64,000 nt of DNA from assembly GCA_002423105.1 (NCBI GenBank), contig DIUT01000046.1, positions 167,564 to 231,563 on the forward strand, written 5' to 3'. Position 1 is the first letter of the stretch, and each line of letters opens with the position of its first letter. Below, piece by piece: positions 43,656 to 52,164 of this stretch. Source of the stretch: Geobacter sp. UBA6151 (GTDB lineage Bacteria > Desulfobacterota > Desulfuromonadia > Geobacterales > Pseudopelobacteraceae). The notes beneath the pieces were generated by a model. It was not told the origin of the DNA, made no database searches, and saw only the letters and a program-made list of their open reading frames with translations. The position numbers were made by a program, and so were the translations under genes.

Positions 43656-46600
43656 ATGGGAAGCTTTTTCATCGACCGCCCTGTCTTTGCTGCGGTTATT
43701 GCCATCATCATCACTCTGGGCGGTCTGGTGGCTCTCAAAGTCACGCCGATTGCTCAGTATCCCGAGATTGCGCCGCCCACGGTGCAGGTTTCCGCCTTCT
43801 ATCCCGGTGCCACTGCCGAAGTGATCGCCAATACCGTTGCCGCTCCCATTGAACAGCAGGTAAACGGTGTGGACGGCATGATGTACATGTCCTCCACCAG
43901 CGCCTCATCGGGCAGCATGAGCCTGACCGTCACCTTTGAGCCGGGTACTGACCCGGACATGGCCCAGGTTAATGTGCAGAACCGGGTCAATCAGGCCAGC
44001 TCCCAGTTGCCGGATGTGGTCAACCAGCAGGGGGTGACAGTACAGAAACGCTCCCAGTCATTTATGATGGTGATCAGTGTCTATTCGCCGGATGACCGCT
44101 ACGACCCGGTCTATCTGGGTAACTACGCCAACCTCTACATTCTTGACCCGATAAAGCGGATTCCCGGCGCCAACCTCTCCAGCATGTTTCCCTTGCCTGA
44201 TGTGGCGATGCGGATCTGGCTGAAGCCGGACCATATGGCCCAGATGGGGATTACAGCCAAGGATATTGCCACTGCTATCCAGCAGCAGAACAAGTCCTTC
44301 GGTGTCGGTTCCATCGGTCAGTCTCCTTCACCCAAAGGGACCCAGCAGACCTTTGTGGTGACCACCAAAGGGCTCATGTCCGAGCCGGTCGAGTTTGAAA
44401 ACATTATCATTCGCGCTGCATCCGAAGGTTCGGCGCTGGTACGTTTGAAGGATGTTGCCAGCGTTGAACTGGGGGGTAAGGACTATTCCGTGGCTACCAA
44501 GGTCAACGGTAAAAAATCGGTGGCAATGGTGGTCTATCAGCAGCCAGGGGCCAATGCCATTGAAACCTCCAAGCAGGTGCGGGCCCTGCTGGATGATCTG
44601 AAAAAAAACTTCCCCCAGGGGCTTGACTATAAGATTGTTCTGGACAGCAGCGAGTTTACCGCTGCCTCCATTGAAAAGGTTATCCATACGTTCTTTGAGG
44701 CGGTACTGCTGGTGGTGCTGGTGGTATTCCTGTTCCTGCAGAGCTTCCGGGCCACTCTGATTCCGATTCTGGCAGTGCCGATCGCCATTATCGGTACCTA
44801 TATCGGTATCCTGGCCTTAGGGTTCTCCACCAACATGCTGACTCTGTTCGGCATGATTCTGGCCATCGGCCTGGTGGTGGATGACGCCATCATTGTGGTG
44901 GAAAACGTGGAGCACAACATGGCTACCCATGGCATGTCGCCCATGGAGGCCGCCAAAAAGGCGATGCGGGAACTGACCGGAGCCCTGATCGCCATTGTGC
45001 TGGTGCTGGGCTCGGTCTTCCTGCCGGTGGCTTTTTTGAGCGGTATGACCGGCACCCTGTATAAACAGTTTGCCGTGACTATCGCCATCTCCATGGTGCT
45101 GTCCGGGGTGGTGGCCCTGACCCTGTCGCCAGCCCTGGCGGCCCGCATTCTTAAACCGGCCTCCGCTGAGAAAAAAGGCTTTTTTAAATGGTTTGAGCAG
45201 AGCTTTAATCGTCTGACCGACCGTTATGTGGCCGGGGTGCGCTGGCTGATTAACCACAAGGCCATCGGCATGGCGCTGTTTGCCGGTCTGCTGGTTTTGA
45301 CGGTGTTTCTATTCAAAGTGGTCCCGGGCAGCTTTGTGCCGGAGGAGGACCAGGGCTACCTGTTTGTGGGCAACATCATGCCCGATGCAGCCAGCATGGA
45401 ACGGACCACAGCGGTCAGCGACCGGGCCGTGCAGATCATGCAGAGCAATCCATCCATGGGAGATATTACCCAGGTGGATGGTTACAGCCTGATTGACGGT
45501 AGTGTCAGAGATAATGCAGGGCTTCTGTTCGCAGCGTTGAAGCCGTACAAGGAGCGGCAGGATAAGGGGACGGACGCTTTCAGCGTGCAGAAGGATTTGA
45601 GCCGCAAGCTGTACAGCATCAAGGAGGGGATGGTCTTCTCCATCAACCCGCCTTCCATTCCTGGTCTGGGTTCCACCGGAGGCTTTGAGTTTGTCATCCA
45701 GAACAAGGGGGGAGCTTCGGCCCAGGATCTGGAAAAGCTCACCAAGCAGTTTATTGCCGAGACCCACAAGCGTAAAGAGTTGACTGGCGTCTCCAGTACC
45801 TATTCGGCCAGCCAGCGACAGTTGAACCTGGACGTTGACCGGGTGCGTTGCGAACTGCTGGGGGTGCCGGTTTCAACGGTGTACGATACCTTGCAATCCT
45901 ATTTCGGTTCATCCTATGTGGGGCAGTTCATCCAGTATGGACGGATCTGGCAGGTGATTGTCCAATCCGAGCCCGATTACCGTGACAAGCCCAATGACTT
46001 GAACCAGATTTACGTCCGCTCCAACAGCGGTTCCATGATTCCAATCTCTTCCGTTGCTACGATCAGTTATGTCGCCGGTCCCAGTATCCTGCCCCGCTTT
46101 AACGGTTTTCCCGCAGCCAAGCTGAACGGCAGCCAGGCGCCAGGTTTCAGTTCAGGGCAAGCGATATCTGCCATGGAGGAAGTGGCAAAACAGGTGCTGC
46201 CTGATGGTTACAGCTATTCCTGGGCAGGACAGGCCTTTGAAGAGAAGAAGTCCGGCAACACCTCAACCATCGCCTTTGCCTGTGGCCTGATCATGGTCTT
46301 TTTGATTCTGGCGGCCCAGTATGAAAAATGGTCGCTGCCGATCGGGGTGGTGCTGTCGGTGCCCTTTGCCATCTGTGGTGCCCTGCTGCTGACCTGGGGG
46401 CTTGGACTGGAAAACGATGTCTACTTTCAGGTTGGTCTGCTCACCCTGGTGGGCCTGTCTGCCAAAAACGCCATCCTGATTATCGAATTTGCCTCCGACA
46501 ACCTGCGCAAGGGGATGTCGCCAACCGATGCTGCAATTGAGGCGGCCCGCCTGCGTCTGCGGCCCATTGTCATGACCTCGCTGGCCTTTATTCTGGGTTG

Positions 46601-46814
46601 CGTGCCGATGGCCATTGCCACAGGTGCCGGGGCCAACAGCCTGCGGGCCATCGGTACCGGCGTGATCGGCGGCATGCTGGCCTCCACCCTGGTTGCGTCA
46701 TCTTTTGTGCCGCTGTTCTTTGTGCTTTTGGAGGAAGGCAGCGGGTTTTTCAGCCGCAGGAAGAAAAATGAGGCTGCACAGCCGGCAGCGGAAGGGAACA
46801 ACGGTCATGCGTAA
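43656..46814 (+). CDS. RND multidrug efflux pump, HAE1 family
   Basis: 1052 residues, like AcrB/MexB. It starts GSFFIDRPVFAAVIAIIITLGG. The proton-relay Asp pair is visible in LAIGLVVDDAIIVVENVEH (TM4). Other marks: VLVVFLFLQSFRATLIP, ALTLSPALAARILKP and AKNAILIIEFASDNLRKGMS. It exports drugs or other hydrophobic substrates across both membranes with its neighbours; the substrate cannot be read from sequence. It overlaps the channel gene by 8 nt. Confidence 0.94.
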   Translation: MGSFFIDRPVFAAVIAIIITLGGLVALKVTPIAQYPEIAPPTVQVSAFYPGATAEVIANTVAAPIEQQVNGVDGMMYMSSTSASSGSMSLTVTFEPGTDPDMAQVNVQNRVNQASSQLPDVVNQQGVTVQKRSQSFMMVISVYSPDDRYDPVYLGNYANLYILDPIKRIPGANLSSMFPLPDVAMRIWLKPDHMAQMGITAKDIATAIQQQNKSFGVGSIGQSPSPKGTQQTFVVTTKGLMSEPVEFENIIIRAASEGSALVRLKDVASVELGGKDYSVATKVNGKKSVAMVVYQQPGANAIETSKQVRALLDDLKKNFPQGLDYKIVLDSSEFTAASIEKVIHTFFEAVLLVVLVVFLFLQSFRATLIPILAVPIAIIGTYIGILALGFSTNMLTLFGMILAIGLVVDDAIIVVENVEHNMATHGMSPMEAAKKAMRELTGALIAIVLVLGSVFLPVAFLSGMTGTLYKQFAVTIAISMVLSGVVALTLSPALAARILKPASAEKKGFFKWFEQSFNRLTDRYVAGVRWLINHKAIGMALFAGLLVLTVFLFKVVPGSFVPEEDQGYLFVGNIMPDAASMERTTAVSDRAVQIMQSNPSMGDITQVDGYSLIDGSVRDNAGLLFAALKPYKERQDKGTDAFSVQKDLSRKLYSIKEGMVFSINPPSIPGLGSTGGFEFVIQNKGGASAQDLEKLTKQFIAETHKRKELTGVSSTYSASQRQLNLDVDRVRCELLGVPVSTVYDTLQSYFGSSYVGQFIQYGRIWQVIVQSEPDYRDKPNDLNQIYVRSNSGSMIPISSVATISYVAGPSILPRFNGFPAAKLNGSQAPGFSSGQAISAMEEVAKQVLPDGYSYSWAGQAFEEKKSGNTSTIAFACGLIMVFLILAAQYEKWSLPIGVVLSVPFAICGALLLTWGLGLENDVYFQVGLLTLVGLSAKNAILIIEFASDNLRKGMSPTDAAIEAARLRLRPIVMTSLAFILGCVPMAIATGAGANSLRAIGTGVIGGMLASTLVASSFVPLFFVLLEEGSGFFSRRKKNEAAQPAAEGNNGHA

Positions 46815-48192
46815 TCTCTGCTTTGCCCTGTTGCTGATGCTGCTGACCGGTTGCACGGTCGGTCCCGATTATATCCGTCCCGATGTGGCGGCTCCCGAGC
46901 GCTGGACGGTTGACTATCAGGCCGCCGCCGGTCTGGCTGACAGCCAGTGGTGGAAACAGTTTGGTGATCCGGCGCTGGACAGCCTGATCGAGCAGGCGGT
47001 GCGGGGCAATCTGGACCTGAAGAGCGCCACGGCCAAGGTGGATCAGTATCTGGGAGCGCTGGACGCCACCCGCTCACAGTATTATCCCCAGATCAGCGCC
47101 GGGTTTGACGCCGGTGGCAAACGGGCGGCCGGCATAACCACCGAGAGCTATCAGGCGGCCCTCAACGCCACCTGGGAACTGGATCTGTGGGGTAGAATCC
47201 GGCGTTCCAGCGAAGCGGCCCGGGCCCAGATTGCCGGGAGTGAGGCAGGGCGGCGCGGCGTGCTGCTGACCCTGGTGGCCAATGTGGCCTCAGGCTACCT
47301 GACCCTGCGTGGACTGGACCGGCAACTGGAGATTACCAGGGCGACGGAAAAGGCCTATGCCGAGAGCCTGAATCTTTTTCAACTGCGTTTTAAATACGGC
47401 ACGGTTTCGCAGCTTGAAGTGTCACAGGCGGAGTCCCAGTTTGAGTCGGCCCGTCAGTCTATTCCGGTCTACGAATCCCAGATACGCCAGCAGGAAAACC
47501 TGCTTTCACTGCTGCTGGGGCGGGCTCCGGGGGCGATTCCCCGTGGCAAAAACCTGGATGAACTGACGCCGCCCGATATTCCGGCTGGTTTGCCTTCGCA
47601 GCTTCTGGAGCGCCGTCCGGATATCATCCAGGCCGAGCAGTCACTGGTTGCCGCCAATGCCCAGGTGGGCGTGGCCATAGCAGGCTATTTCCCTAAAATA
47701 TCACTGACCGGCGCTTTGGGGGTGGCCAGTAACGATATTGGCCGGTTGTTTGTGCCGGGCAGCAATATCTGGTCTGCTGCAGGTCAGGCCGTGGCACCGC
47801 TTTTAAATTTTGGTCAGACTTCGGGGCAGGTAAAGCAGGCAGAAGCCCAGCAGCAGCAGGCTATGTTTCAGTATCAGCAGGCTGTGCTGACCGGATTCAA
47901 GGATGTGGAAGATGCTCTTGTCAAGACCACCAAGGGCAGGGAACAGTTGGCGGCGCAGAAACGTCAGGTGGCGGCCCTGGAAGAGTACTCGCGTCTTTCT
48001 CGCTTACAGTTTGAGGCTGGTACATCCAACTATTTGCAGGTGCTGGATGCAGACCGTTCGCTGTTCACCGGCAAGCTCAACAGAACACAGACCCAATATG
48101 ATCTGCTGGTGTCGCTGATATCGGTCTACAAGGCCATGGGGGGCGGTTGGATAGCTGAGGCGGACAAGCTGGGGGAGACGACAAAGAAATAA
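46807..48192 (+). CDS. Outer-membrane efflux channel lipoprotein (NodT/OprM family)
   Basis: 461 residues. Signal peptide with lipobox LLTGC, then the family start VGPDYIRPDVAAPERW. Two OEP repeats of TolC type, with the YKYGTVSQLEVSQAES-like FKYGTVSQLEVSQAES and FEAGTSNYLQVLDADRSLF near the helix tips. Forms the trimeric exit duct of the RND complex. Overlaps the pump gene. Confidence 0.93.
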   Translation: MRNLCFALLLMLLTGCTVGPDYIRPDVAAPERWTVDYQAAAGLADSQWWKQFGDPALDSLIEQAVRGNLDLKSATAKVDQYLGALDATRSQYYPQISAGFDAGGKRAAGITTESYQAALNATWELDLWGRIRRSSEAARAQIAGSEAGRRGVLLTLVANVASGYLTLRGLDRQLEITRATEKAYAESLNLFQLRFKYGTVSQLEVSQAESQFESARQSIPVYESQIRQQENLLSLLLGRAPGAIPRGKNLDELTPPDIPAGLPSQLLERRPDIIQAEQSLVAANAQVGVAIAGYFPKISLTGALGVASNDIGRLFVPGSNIWSAAGQAVAPLLNFGQTSGQVKQAEAQQQQAMFQYQQAVLTGFKDVEDALVKTTKGREQLAAQKRQVAALEEYSRLSRLQFEAGTSNYLQVLDADRSLFTGKLNRTQTQYDLLVSLISVYKAMGGGWIAEADKLGETTKK

Positions 48193-48263
48193 GGTATCCG
48201 CATTACGTGATTGACGCGCTTGAAATACATGATTTATCTTTACACAGACAAAGCGGAGTACAT

Positions 48264-48533
48264 ATGCCATTCAACCAGCTACAATTTGACAAAATAACAT
48301 CTTTGGCCAAAAGCTACGGTGCAACCAGGCTTATCCTTTTTGGTAGTGCCAAGGACAATCCTGAGACTGCACGGGATATTGATCTGGCATGCGATGGTAT
48401 TTCCGGCTGGAGGCTGTATGAGCTTGCTGCTCGCCTTGAAGATGAGATAAATGCACCTCTTGACCTCGTTCCGCTTGCCCCGCCTACGCGATTCACTCAG
48501 ATGATTGAGAGAAATGGCAGGCGACTCTTGTGA
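48264..48533 (+). CDS. mntA: MntA-type nucleotidyltransferase antitoxin
   Basis: 89 residues from ATG 48264 (GGAG upstream). Minimal nucleotidyltransferase: LILFGSAKDNPETARDIDLA has the GS-x9-DxD active site. In the Shewanella system MntA adenylylates HepT and so neutralises it. The stop overlaps the next start by 4 nt (GTGA), the usual MNT-HEPN pairing. It lies 71 nt after the efflux channel gene and is probably independent of efflux. Confidence 0.85.
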   Translation: MPFNQLQFDKITSLAKSYGATRLILFGSAKDNPETARDIDLACDGISGWRLYELAARLEDEINAPLDLVPLAPPTRFTQMIERNGRRLL

Positions 48534-48997
48534 ATATATCTGAATTGCGAGAAGAGATCAGTATAGAACTCGAAATGATGGGAACGGTAGTTGCTGAAGC
48601 CGTATCTCTGCTGAACGATAGTGCAGATGCACAAGAACCAACTGTCAGGGAGAAAACGGCTGCAGCGGCTTTTCTGGCGCAATTCTATGGAGGCATTGAA
48701 AATATACTGAAGAGAATTCACCGTTACCACGATATTCCGCTACCTTCTGGAGATTCGTGGCATATTGTAATCTTCAAGAGATTTTGTAATCCAGCATTTT
48801 CACCATTTCCAGTCTTGTTCGACTCATCATTAGCTGCTGATCTGGCTCCGTTCCGTAAATTTCGCCATGTGGTCTATCACGGATATGGTTTTCAATTTGA
48901 CTGGAGCCGTATGAAAGGCGGACTGGGCACTGTTGAAAACATTTATTCCCGTTTTTCCTCTGTCGTCTCAGAATATGTAACAAAACTCTCGGTGTAG
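48530..48997 (+). CDS. hepT: HepT-type HEPN ribonuclease toxin
   Basis: 155 residues, mostly helical, start GTG 48530. It has the HEPN motif R-x4-H-x-Y in FRHVVYHGYGF; the Tyr is the site MntA modifies in characterised pairs, and R and H form the RNase site. Together with mntA it forms a type VII toxin-antitoxin module. The C-terminal part (SRMKGGLGTVENIYSRFSS) completes the bundle. Confidence 0.85.
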   Translation: MNISELREEISIELEMMGTVVAEAVSLLNDSADAQEPTVREKTAAAAFLAQFYGGIENILKRIHRYHDIPLPSGDSWHIVIFKRFCNPAFSPFPVLFDSSLAADLAPFRKFRHVVYHGYGFQFDWSRMKGGLGTVENIYSRFSSVVSEYVTKLSV

Positions 48998-49009
48998 GTC
49001 ATTGCCGCA

Positions 49010-50467
49010 TTAGCCCCTGATCATATCCAGTTGAAAATGTCCTTTAAGTAACTGAATTATCTGATTGACCCCCTTGAATGCCTGCCGCAATTGCTCCCGT
49101 TCCCGTTCGCTCAAGAGCAGGGGATCTATTCTGTTATCCGGTTTTCTGCCTTCCTTCATGGCCTTAAATTGACTGCGCAGCCGCAGGCTCAGCAGAAAAC
49201 TGAAAGCATCTTCAATGACATCCAGGTCTGATGCGGCAAAGCTGGCCTGCTCACGCAACCGTTCAATCTTTTCCCAGGTGTTCCCGCCCATGATTCCCTT
49301 TTCCAGCGCAATCAGACTGACCCCCAGAGTCAGCGTGAACACTCCCCCCTTTTTCAAATCAAACGTTCCTTTGCTTTCTCCGCTTGAATCAGTCTTGATC
49401 TGCCCGAAAAGTCCCAGAGGCGGTTTGAAGCGGACAATATTACGGGCCATGTAAGGGAAAAATAGCGCTGTCTGGTGGGTGGTGGTGATGATGTGTTCCC
49501 GCAGCGCCTGCTGTAACGCATGATCGCCGTGGATGGCCCGCATATCCTGAAACATACCGAAATTTACCATGTTGTCAGGTTTCGGGGTGCTTATCCAGGT
49601 GGTCAGTATCTCTTTCCATTCGCTCAGGCTGTGACGCCATTGAGGGTTGATGGCCATGGTGTTGCCGGGACAGCGGGGTACCCCCAGATACTCCAGGGCT
49701 TCGACAAGCCGGGCTGCAAAACGATCCATTTCCGGAAGACGCTCCGGTGGCAGGTCATCGGCGTATACCAGCGCGCTGTCCTGGTCGGTGCGCAGGGTCT
49801 GCTCGCCTCTCCCTTCGCTGCCCAGCATCAGAAAAGCAGTTCCTTCCGGCAGGCTGATCCCTTCCCGTTGTTCCATCAGAGCAATGACACGTGTGGTCAA
49901 TGCATCATTGAAATGGGCGATTAAGGAGATAAGACTGTGAGTGTCGGCGCCGGTATTGATGGCGTATTCCAGCATTTCGCTCATCCGGCGGCCTATGGCC
50001 CGCAGTTGTTCGAAGGTTTCGCAGGTTTCAATCTCTTGGGACAGGTAGAGTGGACAGCGAGTCTGTACCCGCAACAGGTCAGTGTTGGTCAGAAGCCCAG
50101 TTATGCGTCCGGCGTTGTCTGTCACCACCAGACGATGAATTTTATGTTTGGCCATGGTGAAGATGGCCTTGAAGAGATAATCCTGTTCCAGGATGGTAAT
50201 CAGCCCCGGATGCATGATGTCGGCTACCGTCTGTGTATGCAGGCTCTCAGGCGCTGTCGCCACCAGGTTGCGCAGATCCCGCAGGGTCACGATACCGTGC
50301 GGAATTTCGCCGTCAGCTACGATCACACCGGTTATGTTGTGCTTTTGCATCAGTCTGGCCAGATCAACCACAGAGGTGCCGGAACTGCAGGTGACAGGAG
50401 TTCTGGAGCAAAGGGTTCCTGCCTGGATGAAAAAGAAGCTGTCTTCATGCAAGGTGCTGCCGGGCAT
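49010..50467 (-). CDS. CBS-pair/DUF294 nucleotidyltransferase-like signalling protein
   Basis: 485 residues from ATG 50467 (GGAGG 7 nt upstream). Two CBS domains (about 15-140; TCSSGTSVVDLARLMQKHNI, HKIHRLVVTDNAGRITGLLT) likely bind adenine nucleotides. The DUF294 region, GlnD-like, has GSEGRGEQTLRTDQDSALVY, a GS-x10-DxD active site, then a DUF294 C-terminal helical domain. Such proteins are often encoded beside acetate-type symporters, as here; a regulatory role in uptake is inferred. Convergent with hepT. Confidence 0.88.
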   Translation of the reverse strand: MPGSTLHEDSFFFIQAGTLCSRTPVTCSSGTSVVDLARLMQKHNITGVIVADGEIPHGIVTLRDLRNLVATAPESLHTQTVADIMHPGLITILEQDYLFKAIFTMAKHKIHRLVVTDNAGRITGLLTNTDLLRVQTRCPLYLSQEIETCETFEQLRAIGRRMSEMLEYAINTGADTHSLISLIAHFNDALTTRVIALMEQREGISLPEGTAFLMLGSEGRGEQTLRTDQDSALVYADDLPPERLPEMDRFAARLVEALEYLGVPRCPGNTMAINPQWRHSLSEWKEILTTWISTPKPDNMVNFGMFQDMRAIHGDHALQQALREHIITTTHQTALFFPYMARNIVRFKPPLGLFGQIKTDSSGESKGTFDLKKGGVFTLTLGVSLIALEKGIMGGNTWEKIERLREQASFAASDLDVIEDAFSFLLSLRLRSQFKAMKEGRKPDNRIDPLLLSEREREQLRQAFKGVNQIIQLLKGHFQLDMIRG

Positions 50468-50497
50468 TATGTCCCTCCAAAGTCTGCGTCTCCACAA

Positions 50498-50913
50498 TTA
50501 TGTCCCTTGTGCCCCATTTCTTTCCACAAGGCAACCCTCTAAAAATGCATGCTGACCCTGAGGCCGGACAATGCCCGTAAACGTTATTTTGAAAAATTAA
50601 AAACAATAATGAAACAATTGATGTGTTTGGTACTGAGTCAGGTCTTGAAATGCTATTGATAAAACGATCTGTTTGGAAATTAATAAGACAACCTTGATCT
50701 TTTTAACTGTTTTTAGTTGGTTTAAGATGCTGATAACAATAGGTTTTGTTTCTGTGCTGTATTTTAAACTTGGCAGTTGAAAAAAATCATTGACAGAATT
50801 TATAACGATGTATTAATGAGAATAAAACGAAATCATTAAAAGTGGATTTAGTGCGTGATGGCATAGTTGCGGGTACAGACAGATTTTGTTTCGGCAGAGC
50901 GGAGCGATCATCA
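50498..50913. other. AT-rich divergent control region before IclR 1
   Basis: It separates the leftward CBS/DUF294 gene from the rightward IclR gene. AT-rich, with several A/T tracts, no gene and no strong hairpin. A promoter candidate for the IclR gene is listed separately. Confidence 0.5.
50777..50805 (+). promoter_or_regulatory. Candidate promoter of the first IclR gene
   Basis: TTGAAA, 17-nt spacer, TTATAA. An overlapping consensus TTGACA at 50790 is a rival -35. The same TTGACAG occurs upstream of the second IclR gene at 57043. Confidence 0.4.
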
Positions 50914-51687
50914 ATGAAAACCGCAAAAAGAGAACGAGAGACATACTCGGTACAGGCAGTGATCAAGGCTATTGAGCTGCTTGAGGTGCTGTCGTCCGAG
51001 CACGAGCACGCCACAGTTCCGCATCTGGCGTCGCGGCTGAACCTCAGCCGCAACAAGATATTCCGCCTGGTGGCCACCCTTGAGGCAAAGGGGTTGGTGG
51101 AACGGAATGAGGAGAACAATTCTTTCCATCTGGGGATTCAGGCCTTTGAGATGGCCCAGCATATCCTGAAAAGTGCCAGTCTGATCCGCATGGCCCACCC
51201 AATTATGGAAGAGTTGGCCCGCAAGCTGGACGAGGCGGTTTACATCACGGTTGCCAACAATGATGAGGTTCTGTTTCTGGATATGGTGGATTCGCTGCAA
51301 CAGGTAAAGGCAGTGGACATGGTGGGTAAGCGTTTCCCGTTTTTTACCAACGCTGCCGGCAAGGTGATTAAATCCTTAAGCTCCCCTGATTTTCTGACCC
51401 GTGGCAGACGCCGCCGGGATATCCCTGATCTGGAAGCCCTTGAGATAGAGTTGCAGGAGATTCGCAGGCGTGGTGTTGCCGTGGATTTCAACGGTCTGGG
51501 AGAAGGGGTCTGCGCAGTTGCGGTGGCCATCAGGGACTATGCGGGCAAGGTGGTCTGTGCCCTGACCCTGTTGGCTCCTTCCTTTCGGATGCTCCAGGGA
51601 CGATTGGAGCAGGAGGTGATTCCTTCGATGCTTGAAGGAGCTGATACGCTTTCCAGGAAGTTTGGTTACACACGGGCCTACGCCTGA
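50914..51687 (+). CDS. IclR-family transcriptional regulator, copy 1
   Basis: 257 residues. Winged helix near the N-terminus (VPHLASRLNLSRNKIFRLVATL), then a GAF-like effector domain (MEELARKLDEAVYITVANND, GKRFPFFTNAAGKVIKSL, GLGEGVCAVAVAIRDYAGKV). It is followed by the DUF4212 and symporter genes, so it probably senses a carboxylic acid and controls the uptake operon. Paralogue of the gene at 57214, with long identical blocks. Start ATG 50914; GGAG upstream. Confidence 0.92.
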   Translation: MKTAKRERETYSVQAVIKAIELLEVLSSEHEHATVPHLASRLNLSRNKIFRLVATLEAKGLVERNEENNSFHLGIQAFEMAQHILKSASLIRMAHPIMEELARKLDEAVYITVANNDEVLFLDMVDSLQQVKAVDMVGKRFPFFTNAAGKVIKSLSSPDFLTRGRRRRDIPDLEALEIELQEIRRRGVAVDFNGLGEGVCAVAVAIRDYAGKVVCALTLLAPSFRMLQGRLEQEVIPSMLEGADTLSRKFGYTRAYA

Positions 51688-51873
51688 AAAAGGCGGTGGT
51701 CCGGTGAATGAAATACAGAGGCGCCGTAATGGGTTTTGCAGTATCTGGATCACACCCGCGACAGGACAGGCAGGGACAGCGGATTGCCGCAGTCTCCGTA
51801 AAGAAAGGAGGATAGCCGTACACAGTCGTCGGGCACAAGGGTAGGCTGTTAACATCACATTTGGAGGAACATT
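51688..51873 (+). other. Leader between IclR 1 and DUF4212 gene
   Basis: 186 nt. It holds a GCGG-ATTG-CCGC hairpin and a CTCC/GGAG stem around a GTAAAGAAA loop. A purine tract AAAGGAGGA occurs mid-leader without a following start codon, and the copy-2 leader has the same tract. Possibly regulatory RNA; no known riboswitch core recognised. Confidence 0.35.
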
Positions 51874-52131
51874 ATGGAAAAAGCAAAAGCTGATGCGTAT
51901 TGGAAAGAGAACCTTACCTATATCTCCATCCTGCTGGCGATCTGGTTCGGCGTCTCCTATTTTGCCGGTATCATGATCTGCGACCAGCTGGATACCATGA
52001 GGATCGGTGGTTTCCCGTTGGGATTCTGGTTTGCCAACCAGGGGTCTGAGGTGGTCTTCTGCATTCTGATTGTCGTCTACGTTTTCCTGATGAACAATCT
52101 GGACAAGAAGTACGATGTTCACGAAGGCTGA
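51874..52131 (+). CDS. DUF4212 sodium:solute symporter small subunit, copy 1
   Basis: 85 residues, two membrane helices (ISILLAIWFGVSYFAGIMI; VVFCILIVVYVFLM). The family signature FPLGFWFANQGS lies between them and NLDKKYDVHEG at the end. Always encoded just before a VC_2705-type symporter, as here; presumed accessory subunit. GGAGG upstream. Confidence 0.92.
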   Translation: MEKAKADAYWKENLTYISILLAIWFGVSYFAGIMICDQLDTMRIGGFPLGFWFANQGSEVVFCILIVVYVFLMNNLDKKYDVHEG

Positions 52132-52164
52132 TTACACACAATTATCTCAAAGAGGTGACACAAT

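Noticed and set aside
51780..51830. Possible c-di-GMP riboswitch (GEMM) in the symporter leader, suggested by CCGTAAAG
   Set aside because: The conserved GGCAAACC core and receptor loop are absent.
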